Below, one piece after another: positions 17,643-26,848 of a stretch of 64,000 bases of DNA (within the stretch, counting starts at the first letter, position 1; every line of letters begins with the position of its first letter). Origin of the DNA: Sphingomonadales bacterium 39-57-19 (GTDB taxonomy: Bacteria > Pseudomonadota > Alphaproteobacteria > Sphingomonadales > Sphingomonadaceae); contig NCJG01000001.1 in assembly GCA_002282385.1 (NCBI GenBank), forward strand, positions 620,001-684,000. The letters are read 5' to 3'. A model generated the notes under the pieces. It searched no databases. It was not told where the DNA came from and saw nothing but the letters and a program-made list of their open reading frames with translations. The position numbers were made by a program, and so were the translations under genes.

Positions 17643-18206
17643 ATGGGTATCATCGGTTCAAGCATTAAGCCGTTCACAACGCAGTCTTACAAGGCTGGCA
17701 AGTTCGTTGAAGTTTCCGACGCCGACGTAAAGGGCAAGTGGGGCGTATTCTTCTTTTATCCTGCCGACTGGACATTTGTATGCCCAACCGAGCTAGAAGA
17801 CCTTGCTGACCAATATGCGGACCTGCAAGCCATGGGCGTTGAAGTATTCGCAGTGTCGACCGACACGCATTTCAGCCACAAGTCATGGCATGACAGCTCG
17901 CCAGCGATCAGCAAGATCAACTATCACATGCTTGGTGACCAGAACCACGTCATCAGCAACAACTTCGGCGTATTGCGCGAAGGCCAAGGCCTTGCCGACC
18001 GTGCGACCTTCGTAGTCGATCCAGACGGCGTTATCCAAGTCATGGAAATCACCTGTGAAGGCGTTGGCCGTAATGCGGTTGAACTCGTCCGCAAGATCAA
18101 GGCTGCGATCTACGTGCGCGAGCATCCTGGTCAGGTTTGCCCTGCGAAGTGGGAAGAAGGCGGCGAAACACTTGCACCTTCGATCGACCTCGTCGGCAAG
18201 ATCTAA
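17643..18206 (+). CDS. ahpC: alkyl hydroperoxide reductase subunit C (2-Cys peroxiredoxin)
   Basis: Reduces hydrogen peroxide and organic peroxides in the cytosol and is regenerated by AhpF. At 187 residues it has the classic length. The peroxidatic Cys47 lies in [13 protein letters not shown] and the resolving Cys166 in [10 protein letters not shown]. The GDQNH segment and the C-terminal tail of typical 2-Cys enzymes are present. GAAAGGA precedes the ATG. ahpF follows after 108 bases, with a hairpin in between. Confidence 0.98.
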   Translation: MGIIGSSIKPFTTQSYKAGKFVEVSDADVKGKWGVFFFYPADWTFVCPTELEDLADQYADLQAMGVEVFAVSTDTHFSHKSWHDSSPAISKINYHMLGDQNHVISNNFGVLREGQGLADRATFVVDPDGVIQVMEITCEGVGRNAVELVRKIKAAIYVREHPGQVCPAKWEEGGETLAPSIDLVGKI

Positions 18207-18215
18207 TATATATTC

Positions 18216-18243
18216 GGGTGCCGCGTTCTTTAGCGCGGCACCC
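18216..18243 (+). terminator. hairpin between ahpC and ahpF
   Basis: GGGTGCCGCG (18216-18225) pairs perfectly with CGCGGCACCC (18234-18243) around an eight-base loop. No T-tract follows, so it may act as a partial terminator or 3'-end stabiliser that keeps ahpC mRNA more abundant than ahpF rather than as a complete terminator. Confidence 0.5.
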
Positions 18244-18314
18244 ACCCCCTAAAGCCGACCAATTGAGCCGCCATCCGTCGCGGCGTGACCGTGCTTGTTT
18301 GAAAGAGACCCAAG

Positions 18315-19865
18315 ATGCTTGATGCTGCCACCACTGCCCAGTTGAAAACATATTTGGCAAACCTGCGCACCCCTGTTGAGCTCGTCGCGACCCTCGATGA
18401 CAGCCCCAAGTCTGCGGAAATGCGCGCGCTTGTTGAAACCGTCGTCGAACAGTCACACCTGCTGACCGCGCGTTTTGATGGTCATGCGGATCGCGTGCCT
18501 TCATTCGCCATCCGCCGCGCCGATGGCACGGCCGAGACGCATTTTGCGGGCCTGCCATTGGGGCATGAATTCACATCTTTGGTCCTCGCGCTTCTCCACA
18601 TGGGCGGACACCCGCCCAAGGAAGAGGCAGAGTTGCTCGATTCAGTGAAGGCGCTTGAAGGCGACTTCCGTTTCGAAACATTCTTTTCGCTGTCGTGCCA
18701 GAATTGTCCTGACGTTATTCAGGCTATCAACATCATGGCCGCACTCAATCCAAGCGTCAGCCATGTCGCAATTGATGGAGCGATGTTCCGCGAAGAAGTT
18801 GAGACCCGCAAGGTCATGGCCGTCCCCGCCATTTACCTGAACGGTGAACCCTTTGGCCAAGGCCGGATGGACCTCGCGCAGTTTATGGCCAAGCTGGACA
18901 CCGGCACCGTTGCCCGCGCTGCCGAGAAGATCGCAGCCAAGGAGCCGTTTGAAGTTCTCGTCGTCGGCGGCGGTCCAGCGGGCGCAGCGGCCGCGATTTA
19001 TGCGGCGCGCAAAGGTATTCGCACCGGTGTTGTCGCGGAACGATTTGGCGGTCAGGTGCTCGATACGATGGGCATCGAGAACTTCATTTCGATCCAGCAC
19101 ACCGAAGGGCCAAAACTGGCGGCGCAATTGGAACAGCATGTCCGCGAATATGACGTCGACATCATGAACCTTCAGGCCGCGACCGAGCTTATCCCCGCTG
19201 CTGAAGGCGGCTTGCATGAAGTAAAGCTCGCGAGCGGTGCAACGTTAAAGGCACGGACGATCATATTGTCGACAGGTGCCCGTTGGCGGCAAATGGGTGT
19301 TCCCGGTGAAGAAGAATATCGCAACAAGGGCGTGGCATATTGCCCGCATTGCGATGGTCCGTTGTACAAGGGCAAGCGCACCGCCGTCATCGGCGGTGGC
19401 AACTCGGGCGTTGAAGCGGCCATCGACCTTGCAGGCATTGTCTCCCACGTGACGCTCGTCGAATTCGATTCTCAACTGCGCGCAGATGCGGTGCTGCAAA
19501 ACAAACTGCGCAGCCTGCCCAATGTCGACATCATCACATCCGCATTGAGCACGGAAGTATTGGGCGACGGCGAAAAGGTTGAGGCATTGGTCTATACCGA
19601 CCGCCTGACCGGGGATTCGCATCGCATCGATCTTGAAGGCATCTTCGTGCAAATCGGGCTGGTTCCGAACACCGAATGGCTGAAGGGACCGCTGCAGCTT
19701 TCGCCGCGTGGCGAAATCGAAGTCGATGCGCATAACGCAACGAATATCCCGGGCGTTTTCGCCGCTGGCGACGTTACGACTGTCCCGTACAAGCAAATTA
19801 TCGTCGCAATGGGCGAAGGCACGAAGGCAGGCCTTTCCGCGTTCGATCACATCATCCGGCATTGA
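18315..19865 (+). CDS. ahpF: alkyl hydroperoxide reductase subunit F
   Basis: FAD-dependent NADH:peroxiredoxin oxidoreductase that passes electrons to AhpC. The 516-residue protein has all expected parts: an N-terminal tandem thioredoxin-like domain with the redox pair SCQNCPDV near residue 130, an FAD-binding [17 protein letters not shown] near residue 217, the thioredoxin-reductase-like pair YCPHCDG near residue 343, an NADH-binding [15 protein letters not shown] near residue 360, and the C-terminal FAD motif [16 protein letters not shown]. The domain order distinguishes it from plain thioredoxin reductase. Confidence 0.98.
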   Translation: MLDAATTAQLKTYLANLRTPVELVATLDDSPKSAEMRALVETVVEQSHLLTARFDGHADRVPSFAIRRADGTAETHFAGLPLGHEFTSLVLALLHMGGHPPKEEAELLDSVKALEGDFRFETFFSLSCQNCPDVIQAINIMAALNPSVSHVAIDGAMFREEVETRKVMAVPAIYLNGEPFGQGRMDLAQFMAKLDTGTVARAAEKIAAKEPFEVLVVGGGPAGAAAAIYAARKGIRTGVVAERFGGQVLDTMGIENFISIQHTEGPKLAAQLEQHVREYDVDIMNLQAATELIPAAEGGLHEVKLASGATLKARTIILSTGARWRQMGVPGEEEYRNKGVAYCPHCDGPLYKGKRTAVIGGGNSGVEAAIDLAGIVSHVTLVEFDSQLRADAVLQNKLRSLPNVDIITSALSTEVLGDGEKVEALVYTDRLTGDSHRIDLEGIFVQIGLVPNTEWLKGPLQLSPRGEIEVDAHNATNIPGVFAAGDVTTVPYKQIIVAMGEGTKAGLSAFDHIIRH

Positions 19866-20024
19866 TGGTACTGCCGCTGCGGACTGGGAACATGCGTTCT
19901 CGGTTCGCGGCGTCGGGATAATGTTTCGCCTTTAGAAATGCTTTCGTCGAAATCTGCTGTTAATGTCGCTTCACTTCAGCCATCACGCGAACTTCGATAT
20001 CCACCTCCCCTCACCGGTGAAAAA

Positions 20025-21069
20025 ATGCGCAAGCCACTCATTCTGTCGTTGATGCTATGTGTCGCTGCCTGTGGCGGCGGTGAAGAAAAACGCGACCGCC
20101 CTGCGCCGTTGGTCACACTGGGTGCCGCAACGCAGCATGTCTTTTCGGACCGCTACGTTGCCGTTGGCACCGCGAACGCAAATGAGCAGGTTTCCGTTCG
20201 TGCGCCTGTGACCGAACGCATCACGCAGCTTGGTTTTTCCGACGGCGACTATGTGCGGCAGGGCCAGATGCTCGCCGTTCTGGCGCAAGGGCAGGAAACG
20301 GCATCACTCGCCAGCGCGCAAGCGCGCGCGCCAAGCAGATCAGCAACTGGCCCGGATTAGTGAGCTCCATCGGCGCGGCTTTGCAACAAATGCAAATCTT
20401 GAGGCGCAGACCGCATCTGCGGCATCAGCGAAAGCCGCCGCTAATGAAGCGCGCGCGACGATTGGCGACCGCGTTGTGCGGGCCCCCTTTTCCGGGCAAG
20501 TGTCGCTGCGGCGCATATCGGTTGGCGCAGTTGTAAGCGCAGGCGACGAGATCGCGGCAGTCAGCGACCTGAGTGCAATCAAACTGGACTTCACGATACC
20601 GGAAACGATGTTGGCGAACGTCCGTGTTGGGCAAGACATCAGTGCGAAGGCTGCGGCTTTCCCCGATTATGTCGCTTCAGGAAAAATCATTGCGATCGAT
20701 CCCGTGGTGAACCCGCAAACGCGGACCGCCACGCTGCGCGCGATATTGCCGAACCGCAACGGACAGTTGAAACCGGGAATGTTGCTGTCGGTCACGATCA
20801 CATCGAAAACGCGCACCGCCCCCGCTATCCCCGAACTCTCGCTCGTGCGTGAAGGCGATGCGAGCTTTGTCTACACGCTCGATGCTGATCAAAAGGCGAA
20901 GCGTATTGAGGTTAAGACCGGCACACGCGACGGCAATCTGGTCGAGATCACCAGCGGCCTTAAAGTTGGCGACAAAATCGTAACTGAAGGCGTCGTGAAG
21001 CTGTCGGATGGTGCCAAGGTGCGCACCGGAAAAGCCAAATCTGGCGAAGCCTCCGCAAAAAGCAAATGA
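20025..21069 (+). pseudogene. RND efflux periplasmic adaptor (MFP), frameshifted
   Basis: Homologous sequence for a membrane-fusion protein is split over two frames. The first part starts at 20025 (MRKPLILSLMLCVAACGGG), a lipoprotein signal with Cys at the lipobox, and reads the first lipoyl-like half through VRQGQMLAVLAQGQ. The second part reads QADQQLARISELHRRGFATN through the beta-barrel (RAPFSGQVSLRRISVGAVV) to the end at 21069. The switch falls at the dinucleotide tract (GC)5 at 20322-20331. Two extra bases there would give an uninterrupted protein of about 348 residues. Without it, translation ends about 28 bases downstream, at 20358-20360. It may be a true mutation, a slippage-switched gene or an assembly error. 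The partner permease is intact. Confidence 0.85.
20322..20331. repeat. (GC)5 dinucleotide tract at the frameshift
   Basis: Five GC units inside the adaptor coding region at the exact point where the reading frame is lost. Addition of one unit restores the frame, as expected for slipped-strand mispairing. Confidence 0.8.
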
Positions 21070-21081
21070 TGCAAGGTTGAG

Positions 21082-24000
21082 ATGACACTTTCCGACATCT
21101 CGGTCCGCAGACCCGTATTCGCAGCCGTTATTGCGATTCTGATGGTGCTTGTCGGCATTGTTGGCTTTCTAAACTTACCCGTTCGCGAATATCCCGACAC
21201 GGAGCCCCCGATTGTGTCGGTTGGAACCGCCTATACCGGCGCTGCCGCTAGTGTCGTCGAAACGCGGGTGACACAGGTTCTGGAAAACGCGCTTGCCGGC
21301 ATTGAAGGCATTCAGACCATCACGTCCCGTTCGCGCGACGGGCAGTCCGATATCACCATCGAATTCGCGCCGGGCCGAACCGTCGACAGCGCAGCAAACG
21401 ATGTCCGCGACCGCGTTGGCGGGGTGGCGGATGATTTGCCCGAAGAAGTACTCGCGCCTGAAGTGCGCAAGGTCGATGCCGATGCATCGCCCATATTGTT
21501 TCTTGTGGTGTCGAAACCGGGTTGGTCCCGGCTTGAACTCAGCGACTATGTTGACCGCAATCTAGTGGACCGGTTCTCCGCCATCGATGGTGTGGCGCGT
21601 GTGTTTGTGGGCGGCGAAGCGCGGCCATCGATGCGTATTTGGCTGCAGCCAGACCGGCTTGCGGCATTGGGCCTCACGCCGCTGGATGTCGAAAATGCCC
21701 TGCGCAGCCAGAATGTCGAACTGCCCGCCGGTCGCTTGGAATCTACCGATCAAAACGTAACCCTGCGCGTCAGCCGACCATTTGGGAATGAAGCCGAGTT
21801 CCAGCAGCTTATCGTCGCACGCGGAGCCGACGGTTCGCTCATCCGTCTGGCGGATGTAGCGCGCGTCGAAACTGGTCCGGAAAATCCCTATGCGGCATTC
21901 CGGCTGAACGGCGAATCCGCGCTTGGCATGGGCATCGTCCGCCAGTCGGGCGCGAACACCTTGGCCGTCGCCGAAAACGCAAAGGCGCTCGCCGAACAAA
22001 TCAAAGGCGATCTGCCAAAGGGCATGACGATCACTGTTGGATCGGATGACTCATTGTTCATCAGCAAGGCGATCAGCGGCGTGTGGATCACATTGGCAGA
22101 AGCCGCGGCATTGGTTGTCTTGGTCATCTTCCTGTTTTTGGGAAGCTGGCGCGCAACGCTTATTCCCGCGATCACCGTGCCCATCTGCTTGCTGGCGACA
22201 TTTGCGGTGCTGTGGCTGTTTGGATTTTCCATCAACCTGTTGACGCTGCTCGCGCTTGTGCTCGCAATTGGTCTGGTGGTCGATGACGCCATCGTGGTGT
22301 TGGAAAATGTCTACCACCGGATTGAACAAGGCGAGCCTCCCCTTGTCGCAGCGGTTACCGGCACGCGGCAGGTCGCTTTTGCAGTTGTATCGACCACCAT
22401 CGTTGTCTGCGCGGTGTTTGTGCCCGTCATGTTTCTGGCAGGCCAGACCGGCCTTTTATTCCGCGAGCTTGCAGGCGCGATGATTGCCGCCATCGCCTTT
22501 TCGGGCTTTGTCGCGCTCAGCCTTGCGCCAATGCTGTGTTCAAAACTGCTCAAGCAGGAAAAGCGCGGACGCATTGCATCTTGGGTAGATGATAAATTCC
22601 AACGCGTGGAAACGCGCTATGCGCATATGCTGTCCCGCGCGATTGCCAAGCCATTGGCAGCGATGCTTGGCGTCATTGGCTTTTTGGTTGTTGCCGGACT
22701 TTTGTTCACGACGCTGCAGTCTGAACTCGCACCAGCCGAGGATGTGGGCGTCTTAAGCGTCAACATTGCTGCGCCAGAGGGCACTGGCTACAACGCCATG
22801 GACAAATATATGTTGGATGCGTCCAAACCGGTTTTGGGGCTGCTCGAAAAGGGTACAGTTCGGTCCATCATTCAACGCACGCCCGGCGGCTTTTCCGCAA
22901 GTGATGACTTTAACTCGGGCACCTTCCTTATCTTCCTGAAACCATGGGAAGAACGCACAGAGAAGACCGAAGATGTCGTCGCACAGGTCAATAAAATCCT
23001 GGCCGATCTGCCCGCTGTGCGCGGCAATGGCGCGGCGCGGTCGTCTATTGGACGGGGTCGGGGTCAGCCGCTGAACTTCGTCATCGCGGGTTCGACTTAT
23101 GAATCGCTCAGCGTTGCGCGTGACAGGATATTGACTGCGGCGCGCGAAAATCCCGGCATTGTGAACCTCGATTCCGACTATAAGGAAACCAAGCCGCAGA
23201 TGGAGATTCTGGTCGACACGGCACGCGCTGGCGACCTTGGCGTATCCGTTGCCGACGTCAGCCAGGCGCTGCAATCGCTATTGGGGTCGCGCCGTGTGTC
23301 GACCTATGTCGATCGCGGCGAAGAATATCGCGTAATTGTTCAGGCCGATGCGCAAAACCGCGCAACCGCCGAGAATTTGGCCGCTATTCAGCTGCGAAGC
23401 CGCGATGGCTCATTGGTATCGTTGGCCAACCTCATCACATATAAAGAAACCGCCGGTGCACGCGACCTTGGCCGGTATAACAAGCTACGCGCCATTACGC
23501 TGTCTGGCGGGTTGGCGCCGGGCTATTCAATGGGGGAAGCGCTCTCGTTTCTGGAAGAGCAAGCCGCTGCATCGCCAGAAGTACTCGCCGTCGGCTATCG
23601 CGGTGAAAGCCAAGCATATAAGGAAACCGGCGGATCCATCATCCTCGTGTTTTTCCTCACGATCCTGTTGGTCTATCTCGTTCTGGCGGCGCAGTTCGAA
23701 AGCTTCGTGCACCCTGCAACCATTATCACCACCGTCCCATTGGCGGTCGGCGGTGGCATCATTGGACTTGCGCTAACCGGGATGACCCTCAACCTCTACA
23801 GCCAGATTGGTATCGTTATGCTGGTTGGGCTTGCGGCAAAGAACGGCATTTTGATCGTCGAATTTGCAAACCAGCTGCGCGATGAAGGTTTGGAAATTCT
23901 GGAATCGATACAACAAGCCGCAGCGCGCCGTTTGCGGCCTATTTTGATGACCTCGATTGCGACCGTGTTCGGCGCAATCCCGCTCGCTATTGCCAGTGGC

Positions 24001-24186
24001 GCTGGCGGCGCAGCGCGGGCCTCTATCGGGGTGGTCATTGTCTTCGGTGTAACACTCGCCACGCTGATTACGCTGGTCCTCATCCCGCTCATTTATGCGC
24101 GGCTTGCGAAATATACGGGATCGCCAGAAGCGGTCACGCGCCGTTTGCAGCAGGAACTGGCTGCGCAGGAAAAAGGCGCAGCCTGA
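21082..24186 (+). CDS. RND family multidrug efflux permease
   Basis: Inner-membrane proton-driven transporter of the HAE1 (AcrB/MexF-like) family, 1034 residues with the canonical twelve-helix plan: TM1 near residues 10-28, a large periplasmic loop with pore domains, a TM2-6 block from about residue 335, a second loop, and TM8-12 from about residue 855. The proton-relay aspartates Asp401-Asp402 lie in GLVVDDAIVVLENV in TM4, and LAAKNGILIVEFANQLRDEG is the matching second-half motif. It starts 12 bases after the adaptor frame. No TolC-like gene or regulator is adjacent. The substrate is unknown. Confidence 0.95.
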   Translation: MTLSDISVRRPVFAAVIAILMVLVGIVGFLNLPVREYPDTEPPIVSVGTAYTGAAASVVETRVTQVLENALAGIEGIQTITSRSRDGQSDITIEFAPGRTVDSAANDVRDRVGGVADDLPEEVLAPEVRKVDADASPILFLVVSKPGWSRLELSDYVDRNLVDRFSAIDGVARVFVGGEARPSMRIWLQPDRLAALGLTPLDVENALRSQNVELPAGRLESTDQNVTLRVSRPFGNEAEFQQLIVARGADGSLIRLADVARVETGPENPYAAFRLNGESALGMGIVRQSGANTLAVAENAKALAEQIKGDLPKGMTITVGSDDSLFISKAISGVWITLAEAAALVVLVIFLFLGSWRATLIPAITVPICLLATFAVLWLFGFSINLLTLLALVLAIGLVVDDAIVVLENVYHRIEQGEPPLVAAVTGTRQVAFAVVSTTIVVCAVFVPVMFLAGQTGLLFRELAGAMIAAIAFSGFVALSLAPMLCSKLLKQEKRGRIASWVDDKFQRVETRYAHMLSRAIAKPLAAMLGVIGFLVVAGLLFTTLQSELAPAEDVGVLSVNIAAPEGTGYNAMDKYMLDASKPVLGLLEKGTVRSIIQRTPGGFSASDDFNSGTFLIFLKPWEERTEKTEDVVAQVNKILADLPAVRGNGAARSSIGRGRGQPLNFVIAGSTYESLSVARDRILTAARENPGIVNLDSDYKETKPQMEILVDTARAGDLGVSVADVSQALQSLLGSRRVSTYVDRGEEYRVIVQADAQNRATAENLAAIQLRSRDGSLVSLANLITYKETAGARDLGRYNKLRAITLSGGLAPGYSMGEALSFLEEQAAASPEVLAVGYRGESQAYKETGGSIILVFFLTILLVYLVLAAQFESFVHPATIITTVPLAVGGGIIGLALTGMTLNLYSQIGIVMLVGLAAKNGILIVEFANQLRDEGLEILESIQQAAARRLRPILMTSIATVFGAIPLAIASGAGGAARASIGVVIVFGVTLATLITLVLIPLIYARLAKYTGSPEAVTRRLQQELAAQEKGAA

Positions 24187-24303
24187 CGGTTACCGCAGGG
24201 GGCTCCCAATGGGCCCATCCTTTGGCGCTGTGACTTCGTCACTTCTTAACATGTTCGGATTAGATGGCCGCCTGCACAGGCGCATCGACTGCAGGAACCC
24301 GAC

Positions 24304-25428
24304 ATGCACAAAAATATGGTTATCTTTGGCACGCGGCCAGAAGCCATAAAATTATTTCCTGTGGTCAATGCGTTGGCGGGCTACTCCAATATGCACACTG
24401 AAATATTGGTGAGCGCGCAACACCGGCAGATGCTGGATCAAGTGCTCGCGATCAGCGGCATCGTTCCGGATTATGACCTCGATCTCATGCAACCCGGGCA
24501 GTCACTTGATGCGCTCACGGCGCGCTTGTTGGAGGCTATTGGCGGCGTGCTCGATACCGCAAAACCCGACCGCGTGATTGTGCAAGGCGACACAGCAACC
24601 GCCATGGCTAGCGCACTCGCCGCTTATTATCGCCAAATTCCCGTGAGCCATGTCGAGGCGGGTTTACGCAGTAGCAATATCTACCAGCCTTGGCCCGAAG
24701 AGGTGAACCGCAAGATTATCGGCACGATTGCAGACCAGCACTTCGCGCCAACCGCTGTGTCTGCGGCGGCACTTACCGCAGAGGCCGTTTCCCCCGAAAA
24801 CATCTTTGTCACCGGCAACACAGGGGTTGATGCGCTGCACTGGATAACCGATCGCATCGCGCAAAACCCGGCATTGGCAGCAAACCTTGCGCCATATGAA
24901 GAGCGGTTCCGTGGCCGCAAGATCATTGGCATCACAACGCACCGGCGGGAGAATTTCGGCGATAGCATGGACAATATCGCAGCCGCCATTCGGGCCATTG
25001 CGGCGCGGGATGATGTTGCGTGCATCTTCCCCGTGCACATGAACCCAAATGTGCGGGCAGTCATGGAAGCAGCGCTTTGCGATCTGCCCAATGTCGCGAT
25101 GATTGAACCGCTGGACTATCCCAACTTCGTTCGCCTGCTGTCGATATCGCACATCATGTTAACCGATAGCGGCGGCGTTCAGGAAGAGGCACCCGCGCTT
25201 GGAAAGCCGGTGTTGGTGATGCGCGACACCACCGAGCGCCCCGAAGGCATCAATGCGGGCACCGCGAAGCTGATCGGCACTGATAAAGACCGTATCGTTG
25301 CCGAAATTATCACGCTTTTAGACGATGATGCCGCTTATTCAGCAATGGCCCGCGCGCACAATCCATTTGGGGATGGTCGCACAAGTCAGCGCATAGCGGA
25401 AATCATCTACAATGCGCGTCGACAATAA
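24304..25428 (+). CDS. wecB: UDP-N-acetylglucosamine 2-epimerase (non-hydrolysing)
   Basis: Interconverts UDP-GlcNAc and UDP-ManNAc for surface polysaccharide synthesis. The 374-residue product shows the family's N-terminal FGTRPEAIKLFPV, the GDTATAMA segment, HVEAGLRS, THRRENFGD, FPVHMNPNVR and the late DSGGVQEEAPALGKPVLVMR nucleotide-binding segment. The start MHKNMVIFGTRPEA could also be the inner Met, four residues later. The next gene (ugd, 108 bases on) also makes a nucleotide sugar. A ManNAc dehydrogenase is the usual partner in enterobacterial common antigen synthesis, but the gene here is a glucose-type dehydrogenase. Confidence 0.95.
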   Translation: MHKNMVIFGTRPEAIKLFPVVNALAGYSNMHTEILVSAQHRQMLDQVLAISGIVPDYDLDLMQPGQSLDALTARLLEAIGGVLDTAKPDRVIVQGDTATAMASALAAYYRQIPVSHVEAGLRSSNIYQPWPEEVNRKIIGTIADQHFAPTAVSAAALTAEAVSPENIFVTGNTGVDALHWITDRIAQNPALAANLAPYEERFRGRKIIGITTHRRENFGDSMDNIAAAIRAIAARDDVACIFPVHMNPNVRAVMEAALCDLPNVAMIEPLDYPNFVRLLSISHIMLTDSGGVQEEAPALGKPVLVMRDTTERPEGINAGTAKLIGTDKDRIVAEIITLLDDDAAYSAMARAHNPFGDGRTSQRIAEIIYNARRQ

Positions 25429-25536
25429 ACCTGGCTATTGTGCGGTCGGCTGAACATCCCGACGCAAGACTTGTTCCTGTCATGATAAAGTCATAAGGCG
25501 CACGCAATCGGCAGTCGCCTCCAAAAGGGTATCGTA

Positions 25537-26838
25537 ATGAAAATCGCAATGATCGGTTCGGGCTATGTTGGCCTTGTATCTGGCGCATGTTTTGCAGATT
25601 TCGGGCATGAAGTTGTTTGTGTCGACAAGGATGAGGGCAAGATAGCCCGCCTGAATGCCAATATCATGCCGATTTACGAACCGGGCCTTGATGCTTTGGT
25701 TAAGACCAATGTCGATGCCGGCCGTTTGAGCTTTTCAACCGATGTCATGCAATCGGTCAAAGGGTGCGGTGCGATCTTTATCGCCGTTGGCACACCGTCA
25801 CGCCGCGGCGATGGCCATGCGGACTTAAGCTATGTCTATGCCGCAGCCGAAGAATTGGCGCGCGCAATTGATCCGGGCACGGTTGTTGTGACGAAGTCCA
25901 CGGTTCCTGTGGGCACAGGTGACGAGGTTGAGCGCATCATTCGCGAAACCAGCCCTGACCTTGAATTTGCCGTTGTTTCCAACCCTGAATTCCTGCGCGA
26001 AGGCGCGGCCATTGGTGACTTCAAACGCCCTGACCGTATTGTCGTGGGCAGCGATGTCGAATGGGCTCGCGATGTGATGCGCGCGATTTACCGTCCGTTG
26101 TTCCTGAATGAATCGCCCTTGCTGTTCACCAGCCGCCGTTCGTCGGAGCTGATAAAATATGCCGCAAACGCATTTCTCGCGACCAAGATCACCTTCATCA
26201 ACGAAATGGCGGATCTGTGCGAAAAACTGGGGGCCAATGTGCAAGACGTATCGCGCGGTATTGGTTTGGATAACCGCATCGGACCAAAGTTCCTGCATGC
26301 AGGGCCGGGCTATGGCGGCAGCTGCTTTCCAAAAGACACGCTGGCGTTGCTCAAAACCGCACAGGACAATGAAACACCCGTTCGCGTCGTGGAAGCCGTG
26401 GTTCAGGCCAACGACCTTCGAAAGCGTGCGATGGGTCGCAAGATCATCAACGCCTTGGGCGGCGATGTGCGTGGCATGAAAATCGGCTTGCTTGGTCTGA
26501 CGTTCAAACCCAATACTGACGATATGCGCGATGCTCCGTCGATTGCGATTGTCCAGACGTTGTTGGATGCCGGCGCCATCGTGCACGCCCATGATCCAGA
26601 AGGCATGGAGGAAGCCGCCAAGATCTTGCCCGACGTGGTGATGACCGCCAGCGCTTACGATGCTGCGCAAGATGCGCATGCCGTGGCGTTAGTCACGGAG
26701 TGGGACGCATATCGTGCGTTGGACCTCAAGAAACTGCATGCCGCGATGGCAGGCGACGTGCTCGTCGACCTGCGCAACATCTATCGCCCGGGAGAAGCGC
26801 AGGCCGCTGGGTTCAATTATGTCAGCGTCGGCCGCTAA
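25537..26838 (+). CDS. ugd: UDP-glucose 6-dehydrogenase
   Basis: Oxidises UDP-glucose twice to UDP-glucuronate with NAD. The 433-residue protein starts with the Rossmann motif IGSGYVGLVSGACFADFGH and has the conserved STVPVGTGDEV and NPEFLREGAAIGDF segments. The nucleophile Cys263 lies in GYGGSCFPKDTLAL, and a C-terminal GLTFKPNTDDMRDAPS follows. These fit the single-domain UGD of the TuaD/RkpK type better than UDP-ManNAc dehydrogenase, though substrate calls within this superfamily from sequence alone carry some risk. It converges with the acyl-CoA ligase gene ten bases away. Confidence 0.92.
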   Translation: MKIAMIGSGYVGLVSGACFADFGHEVVCVDKDEGKIARLNANIMPIYEPGLDALVKTNVDAGRLSFSTDVMQSVKGCGAIFIAVGTPSRRGDGHADLSYVYAAAEELARAIDPGTVVVTKSTVPVGTGDEVERIIRETSPDLEFAVVSNPEFLREGAAIGDFKRPDRIVVGSDVEWARDVMRAIYRPLFLNESPLLFTSRRSSELIKYAANAFLATKITFINEMADLCEKLGANVQDVSRGIGLDNRIGPKFLHAGPGYGGSCFPKDTLALLKTAQDNETPVRVVEAVVQANDLRKRAMGRKIINALGGDVRGMKIGLLGLTFKPNTDDMRDAPSIAIVQTLLDAGAIVHAHDPEGMEEAAKILPDVVMTASAYDAAQDAHAVALVTEWDAYRALDLKKLHAAMAGDVLVDLRNIYRPGEAQAAGFNYVSVGR

Positions 26839-26848
26839 GCCAACGGAC

